NCBI GenBank assembly: GCA_030037105.1
Contig: JASHRY010000293.1
Location: 1 to 16,669 of the forward strand
Source of the DNA: Xanthobacteraceae bacterium
GTDB lineage: Bacteria; Pseudomonadota; Alphaproteobacteria; Rhizobiales; Xanthobacteraceae
Direction of reading: 5' to 3'
Length of the DNA stretch: 16,669 bases
Shown: positions 7,448-14,819 of the stretch, piece after piece
Layout: every line of letters starts with the position of its first letter
How positions within the stretch are numbered: position 1 is the first letter of the stretch
The notes under the pieces: generated by a model
Told to the model about the DNA's origin: nothing
Database searches by the model: none
Seen by the model: the letters and a program-made list of their open reading frames with translations, nothing else
Translations under genes and position numbers: made by a program

Positions 7448-8713
7448 TCAGACCGGCTTGAGCAGGACGTGACGTTTCCTGCCGAGCGAAAGCTTGACCA
7501 CGCCGTCTGCCGTGAGGTCGGCTTCGCCGATCGCCGCCTTGTCGCTGGTGATGCGAACGTCATTGATCATGATCGCGTGGTTGGCGATGGCGCGGCGCAC
7601 TTCGCCGTTCGAGGCGGCAAGGCCGGCCTTGACGAAGGCGGAGAGCACGCCGATTCCGGCCTTAAGCTCGGCCTGGGATACGTGCACGGTCGGCAGGCTC
7701 GCGCCGAGCCCGCCTTCCTCGAAGGTCGCGCGCGCCGTTGCCGCCGCTTCATCGGCCGCGGCGCGGCCGTGCACGAGGCGCGTCGCTTCGGTCGCGAGGA
7801 CTTTCTTTGCCTCGTTGATTTCCTCGCCTTTGAGCGCGGCGAGGCGTGCGATCTCGTCGAGCGGCAACACCGTGAACAATTTGAGGAAGCGGCCGACGTC
7901 GGCGTCCTCGGTGTTGCGCCAGTATTGCCAATATTCGTAGGGGCTCACCATGTCGGCGTTAAGCCAGACCGCGCCCGCGGCCGTCTTGCCCATCTTGGCG
8001 CCCGAGGAGGTGGTGATAAGAGGCGAAGTCAGCGCGAAGAATTGCGCATTGTGCAGGCGGCGGCCGAGATCGATGCCGTTGACGATGTTGCCCCATTGGT
8101 CGGAGCCGCCCATCTGCAGCACGCAGCCGTAGCGGCGGTAAAGCTCGACGAAATCGTAGGCCTGCAGGATCATGTAATTGAATTCGAGAAACGACAATTC
8201 CTGCTGGCGTTCGAGCCTGAGCTTCACCGAGTCGAACGCGAGCATCCGGTTGATGGAGAAGTGGCGTCCGACGTCGCGCAGAAAGTCGATGTAATTGAGC
8301 GTGTTGAGCCAGTCGGCATTGTCGGCCATGATGGCGTCGTTGTCGGCCGCATGGGCGCCGCCGCCGAAGCGCAGGAAACGGGCAAAGATCGCGCGCATGC
8401 CCTTGAGATTCTCGTTGATCGCCGCCTCGGTCAGGAGGCGGCGGCTCTGGTCCTTGCCGGAGGGATCGCCGACCCGCGTGGTGCCGCCGCCCATCAGCGC
8501 GATCGGCCGATGGCCGGTTTGTTGCAGCCAATGGAGCAGCATGATCGGCAACAGCGAACCGACATGCAGCGACGGAGCGGTGCAATCGAAACCGATATAG
8601 GCGGTGATCGTTGCGGAACGCGCGAGCGCGTCCAGCGCCTCGGGCTCCGATACCTGGTGGATGAAGCCGCGACCGGCAAGGACGTTGAGAAAATCCGACT
8701 TGTACGCGCTCAT
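7448..8713 (-). CDS. tyrS: Tyrosyl-tRNA synthetase
   Basis: A class I aminoacyl-tRNA synthetase of 421 residues that joins tyrosine to tRNA-Tyr in the cytoplasm. The ATP-binding HIGH signature appears as HVGS (residues 50-53, after FDCTAPSL). The KMSKS loop appears as KMGKT (240-244). The tyrosine-site motif is [11 protein letters not shown] (200-210). The last 70 residues form an S4-like RNA-binding domain ([20 protein letters not shown]). Length is usual for the bacterial TyrRS family. The start ATG at 8711-8713 lacks a strong Shine-Dalgarno sequence. On the tyrS strand a perfect 6-base hairpin, CCGCGG-CGAG-CCGCGG (8736-8751), lies 22 bases before the start, in the 91-base gap to the divergent anmK. 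No T-box or other leader structure could be recognised. Confidence 0.97.
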   Translation of the reverse strand: MSAYKSDFLNVLAGRGFIHQVSEPEALDALARSATITAYIGFDCTAPSLHVGSLLPIMLLHWLQQTGHRPIALMGGGTTRVGDPSGKDQSRRLLTEAAINENLKGMRAIFARFLRFGGGAHAADNDAIMADNADWLNTLNYIDFLRDVGRHFSINRMLAFDSVKLRLERQQELSFLEFNYMILQAYDFVELYRRYGCVLQMGGSDQWGNIVNGIDLGRRLHNAQFFALTSPLITTSSGAKMGKTAAGAVWLNADMVSPYEYWQYWRNTEDADVGRFLKLFTVLPLDEIARLAALKGEEINEAKKVLATEATRLVHGRAAADEAAATARATFEEGGLGASLPTVHVSQAELKAGIGVLSAFVKAGLAASNGEVRRAIANHAIMINDVRITSDKAAIGEADLTADGVVKLSLGRKRHVLLKPV

Positions 8714-8735
8714 CGCTGTCCGGCGGATAAACGGG

Positions 8736-8751
8736 CCGCGGCTCGCCGCGG
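8736..8751. promoter_or_regulatory. GC hairpin in the tyrS-anmK divergent spacer
   Basis: CCGCGG-CTCG-CCGCGG on the plus strand is a perfect 6-base stem with a 4-base loop. It sits between the two divergent starts and could form in either leader. Its role is unknown. GC-rich palindromes of this size can arise by chance in such DNA. Confidence 0.3.
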
Positions 8752-8804
8752 CGGCGGCGCTGGTGTAACAGGTCCGCCGACTGATTCAACCGCGGAACGC
8801 ACCC

Positions 8805-9941
8805 ATGTCACCGGAACGGACGGCGGAAAAGCCGGCTTTGCTGGCGATCGGGCTGATGAGCGGGACGTCGCAGGACGGTGTCGACGTTGCCGCGATCGAG
8901 ACCGACGGTGAAACCGTCGCCCGTTTCGGACCGATGGCGCAGCGTTCCTATTCGCGCGATGAGCGCGCCATGCTGCGGCGCGCCACCGCCGCCGCCGCGA
9001 ACCTGACCGACCGCGCGGCGCGGCCGGATATCGTCGCGCAAGCGGAGCAATTGGTGACGGTCGCGCATGCCGAAGCGGTCGAAACGTTCCTGGCCGCGAA
9101 CGCGATCCGACCGCGTGACGTGTCGGTCGTCGGATTCCACGGACAGACGTTGCTGCACCGGCCGGAGCGCGGCCTCACCATCCAGATCGGCGACGGACCC
9201 GCACTCGCGGCGCGCCTCGGCATTCCCGTCGTCTATGATTTTCGCGCCGCCGACGTCGCTGCCGGCGGACAAGGCGCACCGCTCGCGCCGCTCTTTCATC
9301 GCGCCTTGGTCAAGCGATCGGATCGTGAGCCGCCGGTCGCGGTGCTCAATGTCGGCGGCGTCGCCAACGTCACCGTCGTCGATGGCGAGGACCTGATCGC
9401 GTGCGACACCGGGCCCGGCAATGCTCTGCTCGACGATTTCCTGCGTCTGCGCACCGGGCGGTTGCTCGACGCCGACGGCCGGGCGGCGCAGGCGGGCGTG
9501 GTCGACGAGGACGCGCTCGCGCGCCTTATCCGGCATCCGTTCTTCGCCAAGCCGCCGCCGAAATCGCTCGACCGCAACGAATTTCGCGGCTGGGTCGCGG
9601 GCGCGTTGGACGAGCGCAGCGTCGAAGACGGCGCGGCCACGCTGACCGCGCTCACGGCGGCGACCATTGCCCGCATCGTGCCGCTGTTGCCGCGCGCGCC
9701 GAAGAGCTGGATCGTCGTCGGCGGCGGCGCGCGCAACCCGACGCTGATACGCATGCTGGCCGAGCGCTTGGCGCCGGCGCGCGTCGAAATCGGCGACGCC
9801 GCCGGCTGGTCGATCGACGCGATCGAGGCGCAGGCTTTCGGCTATCTCGCCGTGCGCAGCTTGCGCGGCCTGCCGATCACGTTGCCGACCACGACCGGCG
9901 CGCCGCGTCCGCTGAGCGGCGGCGTGCTGGCAAGGCCGTGA
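8805..9941 (+). CDS. anmK: Anhydro-N-acetylmuramic acid kinase
   Basis: AnmK uses ATP and water to convert 1,6-anhydro-N-acetylmuramic acid to N-acetylmuramic acid 6-phosphate, returning wall turnover products to metabolism. The 378-residue length is normal. The ASKHA-fold signatures are present: GLMSGTSQDGVD (16-27), FHGQTLLHRP, LNVGGVANVTVVDG, CDTGPGNALLDDF and a C-terminal VVGGGARNPTL. ATG 8805 is the first start after the tyrS spacer and gives the conserved N-terminus; the Shine-Dalgarno sequence is weak. No murQ etherase or amidase gene is beside it in this window. The next gene on the same strand lies 119 bases on, so it probably has its own promoter. Confidence 0.96.
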   Translation: MSPERTAEKPALLAIGLMSGTSQDGVDVAAIETDGETVARFGPMAQRSYSRDERAMLRRATAAAANLTDRAARPDIVAQAEQLVTVAHAEAVETFLAANAIRPRDVSVVGFHGQTLLHRPERGLTIQIGDGPALAARLGIPVVYDFRAADVAAGGQGAPLAPLFHRALVKRSDREPPVAVLNVGGVANVTVVDGEDLIACDTGPGNALLDDFLRLRTGRLLDADGRAAQAGVVDEDALARLIRHPFFAKPPPKSLDRNEFRGWVAGALDERSVEDGAATLTALTAATIARIVPLLPRAPKSWIVVGGGARNPTLIRMLAERLAPARVEIGDAAGWSIDAIEAQAFGYLAVRSLRGLPITLPTTTGAPRPLSGGVLARP

Positions 9942-9970
9942 GGCTCGCGGCGCCGCAGGGTTGACCTGAT

Positions 9971-10015
9971 GCGCGATTTAGCGCAGTTTTTTGCACGCTG
10001 TAGCAAAACCTTTGC
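9971..10015. promoter_or_regulatory. Cluster of dyads upstream of the lpxD-like operon
   Basis: In the 119-base gap before the acyltransferase gene there are three overlapping or adjacent perfect inverted repeats. They are GCGC-GATTTA-GCGC (9971-9984), TTTTGC-ACGCTGTA-GCAAAA (9989-9994 with 10003-10008), and GCAAA-ACC-TTTGC (10003-10015). The stretch is A+T-richer than its surroundings. A TTGACC at 9961-9966 could be a -35 element, but no convincing -10 follows at 17 bases. These could be operators or a promoter region for the operon; none matches a regulator I can name. Confidence 0.35.
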
Positions 10016-10060
10016 TCTGACCGCGCCGGCAAGCTTCCACCGCGAGTCACACGCAAATTC

Positions 10061-11140
10061 ATGCTGACGAAAGATATTGCACACGCGCTTGCGGGCCGGC
10101 TCGACGGCGATGGCGGGATCGAGATCGACCGCTTGGTGCATCCCGCCGGAGCCGAGCGGCCGTCCGATCTCGCGGTGGCCATCAACGCCAACGCGGCCGC
10201 GACATTGCAGCGGAGCAAGGCGCGGGCGGTCGTCATTTCGGCCGCGCGGCCGGTTCCGTCCGGCTCGTTCCGCGCCGTCATTACCGTCGAGGAAACGCGA
10301 ACGGCTTTTGCCAAGCTGACGGCGCTGTTCGATCGCGGCCCGGCGCACGACAAGGGCGTTCATCCGACCGCGATCATCGCGCCCGACGTCATGCTGGGTG
10401 AGGAGATCAGTATCGGCGCCTATGCGGTGGTGGGCGCGCGCAGCCGCATCGGCGCCGGAACCACGATCATGCCGCACGTCACCGTCGGCAACGACGTGAC
10501 CATCGGCGCGCAAGCCATGCTGCATTCCGGCGCGCGCATCGGCCACGGCTGCATCCTCGGCGAGCGGGTGATCGTGCACGCCAACGCGGTCATCGGCTCC
10601 GACGGCTTCAGCTTCGCGCCCGACCTGACCGCGGTGGCCGCGTTTACGCCCGAGGTGACGCTGACGCGGGTGCATTCGCTGGGCGGCGTCGTCATCGGCG
10701 ACGACGTGGAGATCGGCGCGTGCACCACCATCGACCGCGCCACCCTCGAATGCACCCGCATCGGCCGCGGCACCAAGATCGACAACCATGTGCACATCGG
10801 TCACAATGTCAGCATCGGTGAAAGTTGCGTCCTGTGCGGCATGGTGGGCATTTCCGGCAGCGTGACCATCGGTGATCGCGTCCGGCTCGGCGGCGGCGTC
10901 GGCATCGGCGATCATGTCAGCATTGGCGATCAGGCGGTGGTCGCCGCCGGCTCCGGCGTCGGCAGCAACGTCGCGGCCGGCGCTTTCGTGTCCGGCTATC
11001 CGGCGCTGCCGCACCAACGCACCTTGGAGCACTTCCGCTATCTGGGACGGCAGAAGTGGCTCCATGCCCGAGTCGACGAGATCAATTCACGGCTTGAGCG
11101 GCTGGAACGATCGATCGGCGAGGGGGGCGAGCCGGCATGA
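10061..11140 (+). CDS. lpxD: LpxD-type UDP-3-O-acylglucosamine N-acyltransferase, probable paralogue
   Basis: LpxD adds a 3-hydroxyacyl chain from acyl carrier protein to the amino group of a UDP-linked sugar in lipid A synthesis. The 359-residue protein has an LpxD-like N-terminal domain (about 1-95), a left-handed beta-helix of hexapeptide repeats (about 100-330), and a helical C-terminus (EINSRLERLERS). Family signatures are IGSDGFSFAP (178-187), GACTTIDR (219-226) and DNHVHIGHN (241-249). The last carries His248 at the place of the E. coli catalytic His239, so activity is expected. The usual lpxD lies between bamA and fabZ-lpxA. Here the neighbours are an acyl carrier protein and a ketoacyl synthase, so I infer a second, specialised copy. 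Its stop overlaps the next start as ATGA. A sugar other than the standard lipid A precursor is possible. Confidence 0.85.
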   Translation: MLTKDIAHALAGRLDGDGGIEIDRLVHPAGAERPSDLAVAINANAAATLQRSKARAVVISAARPVPSGSFRAVITVEETRTAFAKLTALFDRGPAHDKGVHPTAIIAPDVMLGEEISIGAYAVVGARSRIGAGTTIMPHVTVGNDVTIGAQAMLHSGARIGHGCILGERVIVHANAVIGSDGFSFAPDLTAVAAFTPEVTLTRVHSLGGVVIGDDVEIGACTTIDRATLECTRIGRGTKIDNHVHIGHNVSIGESCVLCGMVGISGSVTIGDRVRLGGGVGIGDHVSIGDQAVVAAGSGVGSNVAAGAFVSGYPALPHQRTLEHFRYLGRQKWLHARVDEINSRLERLERSIGEGGEPA

Positions 11141-11400
11141 GCGACGTGGCGAGCGAGGTGATCGCGATCATTGCCTCGAAGGTTCGCGGCGATCATCCGA
11201 CGATTGAAAAGAGCGATCGGCTCGAGGACCTGGGGCTCGAGTCGCTCGATGCGGTCGAAATGATTTTCGCGCTGGAAGAGAAATTCGACGTGCAAATTCC
11301 GTTCAATGCCAATAACGCGCGCACCGAATTCGATACGGTGGGCGAGGTCATCAGCGCCGTCGAGCGGCTGGTCGATGACAAGGAGTCGCGGGCGAGGTGA
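11137..11400 (+). CDS. Specialised acyl carrier protein
   Basis: An 87-residue acidic four-helix carrier. The phosphopantetheine site is LEDLGLESLDAVEMIFALEE, with Ser36 in ESLD rather than the DSLD of housekeeping AcpP. A helix II/III region typical of carriers follows (EKFDVQIPFN). The start ATG overlaps the stop of the LpxD-like gene, and its TGA overlaps the GTG start of the ketoacyl synthase, so all three are translationally coupled. It does not look like the longer AcpXL that carries very-long-chain acyl groups to lipid A in rhizobia. In size and setting (before a NodE-like synthase) it is closer to NodF, but without nodulation genes nearby that is only a likeness. It probably delivers one acyl chain to its operon partners. 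Confidence 0.9.
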   Translation: MSDVASEVIAIIASKVRGDHPTIEKSDRLEDLGLESLDAVEMIFALEEKFDVQIPFNANNARTEFDTVGEVISAVERLVDDKESRAR

Positions 11401-12611
11401 ATCGCGTCGTCGTCACCGGCCTCGGCGTCGTCTCTCCGCTCGGGCATGCGGCCGCCCCTTACTGGACGAGCCTGAAGGAGGGCGTCTGCGGCATCGGCGC
11501 CATCACCCAGGTGCCGAATCCGGAGGAACTGATTCAGAAAGTCGCCGCCGAGGTCAAAGGCTTCGACCCGCTCGCCTATTTCGAGGAGCGGCAGATTTCC
11601 ACCCTCGACCGAGTCTCGCAATTCGCCGTGGTGGCGGCGCGCGAGGCGATCGCGCAAGCCGGAATCGATTTCGATATGGCGCTGTCGGTGCGCACCGCGA
11701 CCATCATCGGCAGCGGCGTCGGCGGACAAACCACCCATGACGACAGTTTCCGCCGCGTCTACCGGGACAACAAGACGCGGGTGTTCCCGCTGACCATCCC
11801 CAAGCTGATGGTGAACGCGCCGGCGAGCCAGATCTGCATGCTGTGCGGCTTGCGCGGGCCGGCCTTCGCGGTCGCCAGCGCCTGCTCGTCGGCGACGCAC
11901 GCCATCGGGCTTGCCTTCCATATGGTCCGCTCCGGCGAGGTCGATTGCGCCGTGACCGGCGGCGCGGAAGCCTGCATCACCTTCGGCACGCTGAAGGGTT
12001 GGGAGGCAATGCGCGTGATGACGCCCGATGTCTGTCGGCCCTTTTCCCGGGACCGCAAGGGCATGGTGCTGGGCGAGGGCGCGGCGATCGTGGTGCTGGA
12101 GCCGCTGCAACGGGCGCAGGCGCGCGGCGCCAATATCCTCGGCGAGATCGTCGGCTTCGGCATGAGCGCCGATGCCGCCGATCTCACCGCGCCCGATCAA
12201 GGCGGCATGGCGCGCGCGCTGCAAGGCGCGATTGACGACGCGCATTTGTCGCCGCAGGATTTTCAATACGTCAATGCCCACGGCACCGGAACCGTCGCCA
12301 ATGACGAGACGGAAACCAGGGCGCTGCATGAGGTATTTGGACCGCACGCCGGGAAACTCGCGGTGTCGTCGACCAAATCCATGGTCGGGCACGCGCTCGG
12401 CGCCGCCGGCGCGCTCGAATTGGTGGCGACATTGCTGGCGCTGCGCGAAGGGATCGTGCCGCCGACCATCGGCTATCTCGGCCGCGATCCGGCGTGCGAT
12501 CTCGATTACGTACCCAACGAGGCGCGCGCGATGCGCCTCGAAGCCGCGCTGTCGAACTCGTTCGCCTTTGGCGGTCTCAACGCCGTGCTGGCGGTGAAGA
12601 AATTTTCTTAG
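11397..12611 (+). CDS. Beta-ketoacyl-ACP synthase, FabF/NodE type
   Basis: A 404-residue condensing enzyme that extends an acyl-ACP by two carbons using malonyl-ACP. The Cys-His-His triad is complete: Cys163 in VASACSSATHAIG, His295 in NAHGTGTVANDETET, and His332 in STKSMVGHALGAAGALE. The HGTGT...ND form and FGMSADAADLT are nearer to NodE and polyketide-type synthases than to housekeeping FabF, which usually has HGTST; this is recalled, not searched. Translation starts at GTG 11397, overlapping the stop of the carrier gene. No ketoreductase, dehydratase or enoyl reductase is in the operon. The product would therefore need FabG to become the 3-hydroxyacyl-ACP that LpxD enzymes use. The TAG stop runs directly into a palindromic repeat. 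Confidence 0.9.
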   Translation: MNRVVVTGLGVVSPLGHAAAPYWTSLKEGVCGIGAITQVPNPEELIQKVAAEVKGFDPLAYFEERQISTLDRVSQFAVVAAREAIAQAGIDFDMALSVRTATIIGSGVGGQTTHDDSFRRVYRDNKTRVFPLTIPKLMVNAPASQICMLCGLRGPAFAVASACSSATHAIGLAFHMVRSGEVDCAVTGGAEACITFGTLKGWEAMRVMTPDVCRPFSRDRKGMVLGEGAAIVVLEPLQRAQARGANILGEIVGFGMSADAADLTAPDQGGMARALQGAIDDAHLSPQDFQYVNAHGTGTVANDETETRALHEVFGPHAGKLAVSSTKSMVGHALGAAGALELVATLLALREGIVPPTIGYLGRDPACDLDYVPNEARAMRLEAALSNSFAFGGLNAVLAVKKFS

Positions 12612-12627
12612 AGCATGATCCGGAAAA
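12611..12627 (+). repeat. GAGCATGATC element, partial copy
   Basis: GAGCATGATCCGGAAAA matches one end of the element at 1656-1706, read on the minus strand (GAGCATGATCGGGAAAA), at 16 of 17 bases. After that the two diverge and the far end CATGCTC is absent here. The first base is the G of the TAG stop of the ketoacyl synthase gene. Confidence 0.6.
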
Positions 12628-12633
12628 AGCCTG

Positions 12634-12694
12634 CCCCGGACCTGATCCGGGGTGGGATCCGATTCAATGTGAGCGGATTGCGCTGTAAGAGCGC
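12634..12694. terminator. Pair of hairpins between convergent genes
   Basis: CCCCGGA-CCTGA-TCCGGGG (12634-12652) is a perfect 7-base stem with a 5-base loop. GCGCT-GTAAG-AGCGC (12680-12694) is a second, 5-base stem. Both lie in the 96-base space between the ends of the ketoacyl synthase and hydrolase genes and could act from either side. Neither is followed by a T-run on either strand, so they may protect RNA ends or be repeat debris rather than true intrinsic terminators. Confidence 0.4.
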
Positions 12695-12707
12695 GGTGCA
12701 GGCGAAG

Positions 12708-13376
12708 TCACGCCGCGCTAGTGCGGCGGTCGCCGCTTTTGCCGAGCCGCTTGTCGAGATAGACGCCGACGGCGGCCATCAACGGCTCGATCTTGCCGTC
12801 GAAGAAATGGTTGGCGCCGGGAATGATTTTTTGCTCGATGACGATGCCCTTCTGCGTCTTGAGCTTCTCCACCAGGCTGGTCACGTCGCGGTGCGGCACC
12901 ACCGCGTCCTTGTCGCCGTGGATGATGAGACCGGAGGACGGGCAGGGAGCGAGGAAGGAGAAATCGTAGAGGTTGGCCGGCGGCGCGATCGAGATGAAGC
13001 CTTCGATCTCCGGTCGGCGCATCAGCAACTGCATGCCGATCCACGCTCCGAACGAGAAGCCCGCGATCCAGCAACTGCGCGCCTCGGGATTGACCGATTG
13101 CGCCCAATCGAGCGCGGCGGCGGCATCCGAGAGCTCGCCGACGCCGTGGTCGAATCCGCCCTGGCTCCTGCCGACGCCGCGAAAGTTGAACCGCAGCGCC
13201 GAAAAGTTCCGGTGCACGAATGCATAGTAGAGCTGATAGGCAATCTGGTGGTTCATGGTGCCACCGAATTGCGGATGCGGGTGGAGCACGATGCCGATCG
13301 GCGCGTTCTTTTGCCGCGCCGGGTGATAACGGCCTTCGATGCGACCTCCGGGCCCAGCGAAGATGACTTCGGGCAT
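12708..13376 (-). CDS. Alpha/beta hydrolase (COG2945 type)
   Basis: A cytoplasmic serine hydrolase of 222 residues with no signal peptide. The oxyanion segment is HPHPQFGGTMNH (32-43). The nucleophile elbow is GFSFG with Ser108. The acid is in HGDKD (Asp155 or Asp157) and the histidine is His190 in GANHFF. The NFRGVGRSQGGFDHGVGE stretch is typical of this small alpha/beta hydrolase group. The substrate is unknown; the fold would suit a short-chain ester or thioester. It faces away from the cysteine desulfurase gene across 267 bases, and I recall this pairing in related genomes, though no link to Fe-S assembly is shown by the sequence. The ATG at 13374-13376 gives the normal N-terminus; its ribosome site is weak. 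Confidence 0.9.
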   Translation of the reverse strand: MPEVIFAGPGGRIEGRYHPARQKNAPIGIVLHPHPQFGGTMNHQIAYQLYYAFVHRNFSALRFNFRGVGRSQGGFDHGVGELSDAAAALDWAQSVNPEARSCWIAGFSFGAWIGMQLLMRRPEIEGFISIAPPANLYDFSFLAPCPSSGLIIHGDKDAVVPHRDVTSLVEKLKTQKGIVIEQKIIPGANHFFDGKIEPLMAAVGVYLDKRLGKSGDRRTSAA

Positions 13377-13425
13377 AAGTCCAAGACCTCGATTTACTGC
13401 ATGGCGGGGCGGCTGGCCCCGGCGC

Positions 13426-13454
13426 TTGACGATCGTGCCACGCGCACGTAAGTA
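13426..13454 (+). promoter_or_regulatory. Candidate promoter of the suf locus
   Basis: TTGACG (13426-13431) is followed after 17 bases by TAAGTA (13449-13454), a good -35 with a weak -10, pointing toward the cysteine desulfurase. An A+T-rich stretch follows, with CTTAAAA-GCA-TTTCAGA (13455-13471), a poor match (about 9 of 14) to the Irr-box dyad TTTAGAA-N3-TTCTAAA. The rest of the 267-base gap holds no gene that I can support. Confidence 0.3.
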
Positions 13455-13643
13455 CTTAAAAGCATTTCAGATTTTGGAAGTGACAGCAGCGGACATTCGG
13501 AGCGCAGGCCGGTCGTTCTAGCACGAGGCACGGGGCGAAAAGCAAGCGCCAAAACGATACCGCCACGACGACATTGATCGGACGCCAGGAACTTCGCCCC
13601 CTGAAGATGCGCATTGAGGCGCCCGATCACAAGGCAAGGGCAA

Positions 13644-14819
13644 ATGGCGCAGCGCGTCTATCTCGATTGGAATGCCACGGCGCCGTTGCGGCCGCAGGCC
13701 AAGCAGGCTTTGCGCGAGGCGCTGACGCTTGCCGGCAATCCCTCTTCGGTACATGCCGAGGGCCGCGCCGCGCGGCACGCGATCGAGGGCGCGCGCGCGG
13801 AGGTGGCGGAGCTTGTTGCGGGGCGGCCGGCCGACGTGATCTTCACCTCGGGCGGCACCGAGGCCAACATGCTGGCGCTGACGCCGGCCATCGAGACCTC
13901 CACGGAGAAAAGACCGCGCGGCAAATTGTTGATGTCCGCGATCGAGCATTCCTCGGTGCGCGCCGGCGGCCGCTTCCCCCGCGAGGTGATCGCGGATATC
14001 GCCGTCGATGCCGACGGGCGCGTCAACCTTGCCGCGCTCGCGGACGCTGTTGCCAAGGCGCCGCGGCCGCTGGTCTCGATCATGCTTGTCAACAACGAGA
14101 CCGGCGTGGTGCAGCCGGTCGCTGAGGCCGCCGCGATCGTGCATGCGGCGGGCGGTCTCCTCCATGTCGATGCCGTGCAGGCGGTGGGCCGCATTGCCTG
14201 CGACATCGGCGCCCTGGGCGCGGACTTGTTGTCGATCTCGGCCCACAAGATCGGGGCTCCCAAAGGGGTCGGTGCGCTGGTTCGAGGACGCGAGGACATT
14301 CATTTCCCCGATCCGCTCATTCGCGGCGGCGGCCAGGAGGGTGGAAGTCGGGCCGGTACCGAGAATGTCGCCGGCATTGCCGCGTTCGGCGCGGCCGCCG
14401 CGGCCGCGCATCGCCAGCGCGCGGGCGAGGCCGCCCGCATGCTCGCCTTGCGGAACATGCTGGAAGAGGGCCTTCGTGCCATCTCGCCGCAAATCGTGAT
14501 CTTCGCTGCGGCCGCCGCGCGGCTGCCGAATACCACGCTGTTCGCGCTTGAGGGCATGAAGGCGGAGACGGCCGTCATCGCCTTCGACCTCGAAGGGGTG
14601 GCGGTGTCGTCCGGGGCCGCCTGCTCGTCCGGCAAGGTGCAGCCCTCCCATGTCCTTGCCGCGATGGGCGTTTCGCCGCCGCTCCGGCGCGGTGCCGTGC
14701 GCGTGAGCCTGGGCTGGACCACGACCGAGGCCGATATAGCGCGCGTCCTCGGCGCTTGGAGAAAGGTGTCAAGTGCATTATCTAAGGATTCTAAAGAGCG
14801 GCCCGGCATGGCCGCCTGA
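13644..14819 (+). CDS. Cysteine desulfurase, class I (NifS/IscS type), suf locus
   Basis: A pyridoxal-phosphate enzyme that takes sulfur from cysteine as a persulfide for Fe-S cluster assembly. From ATG 13644 it has 391 residues; AAGGCAAGGG lies just upstream. An in-frame TTG at 13614 would add 10 residues without a better site. His102 (SAIEHSSV) would stack on the cofactor. Lys202 in SISAHKIGAPKGVG binds it. Cys327 in VSSGAACSSGKVQPSHVL is the sulfur carrier on the long loop of class I enzymes; SufS class II enzymes differ here. The gene stands before sufB with a 134-base gap. Its last 15 or so codons (TCA AGT GCA TTA TCT AAG and on) use codons unlike the rest and contain an Irr-box-like sequence. 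Confidence 0.93.
   Translation: MAQRVYLDWNATAPLRPQAKQALREALTLAGNPSSVHAEGRAARHAIEGARAEVAELVAGRPADVIFTSGGTEANMLALTPAIETSTEKRPRGKLLMSAIEHSSVRAGGRFPREVIADIAVDADGRVNLAALADAVAKAPRPLVSIMLVNNETGVVQPVAEAAAIVHAAGGLLHVDAVQAVGRIACDIGALGADLLSISAHKIGAPKGVGALVRGREDIHFPDPLIRGGGQEGGSRAGTENVAGIAAFGAAAAAAHRQRAGEAARMLALRNMLEEGLRAISPQIVIFAAAAARLPNTTLFALEGMKAETAVIAFDLEGVAVSSGAACSSGKVQPSHVLAAMGVSPPLRRGAVRVSLGWTTTEADIARVLGAWRKVSSALSKDSKERPGMAA
14779..14795 (+). promoter_or_regulatory. Irr-box-like site inside the end of the cysteine desulfurase gene
   Basis: The sequence TATCTAA-GGA-TTCTAAA has a perfect right half and a 4 of 7 left half against the Irr iron-control dyad TTTAGAA-N3-TTCTAAA as I recall it. It lies in an A+T-rich patch (14771-14796) about 160 bases before sufB. 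Irr control of suf genes has been predicted for Rhizobiales. A TTGACA follows at 14825-14830, but no -10 is evident at the right distance. Confidence 0.35.

Noticed and set aside
7469..8911. 480-codon plus-strand open frame across tyrS
   Set aside because: Shadow of tyrS, which has clear HIGH- and KMSKS-type motifs on the other strand.
9842..11065. Minus-strand open frame with His/Asp/Ala-rich repeats opposite the LpxD-like gene
   Set aside because: The apparent repeats are the mirror of the hexapeptide repeats of the LpxD beta-helix, not a separate repetitive protein.
11137..11400. Carrier protein as AcpXL
   Set aside because: The active-site segment and length differ from AcpXL as I know it, and no fabZ, lpxXL or alcohol dehydrogenase gene of that cluster is present.
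11137..12611. Carrier and synthase as nodF-nodE nodulation genes
   Set aside because: No nod box, nodABC or other symbiosis gene is nearby and the genes are coupled to an lpxD-like gene; only a family-level likeness is supportable.
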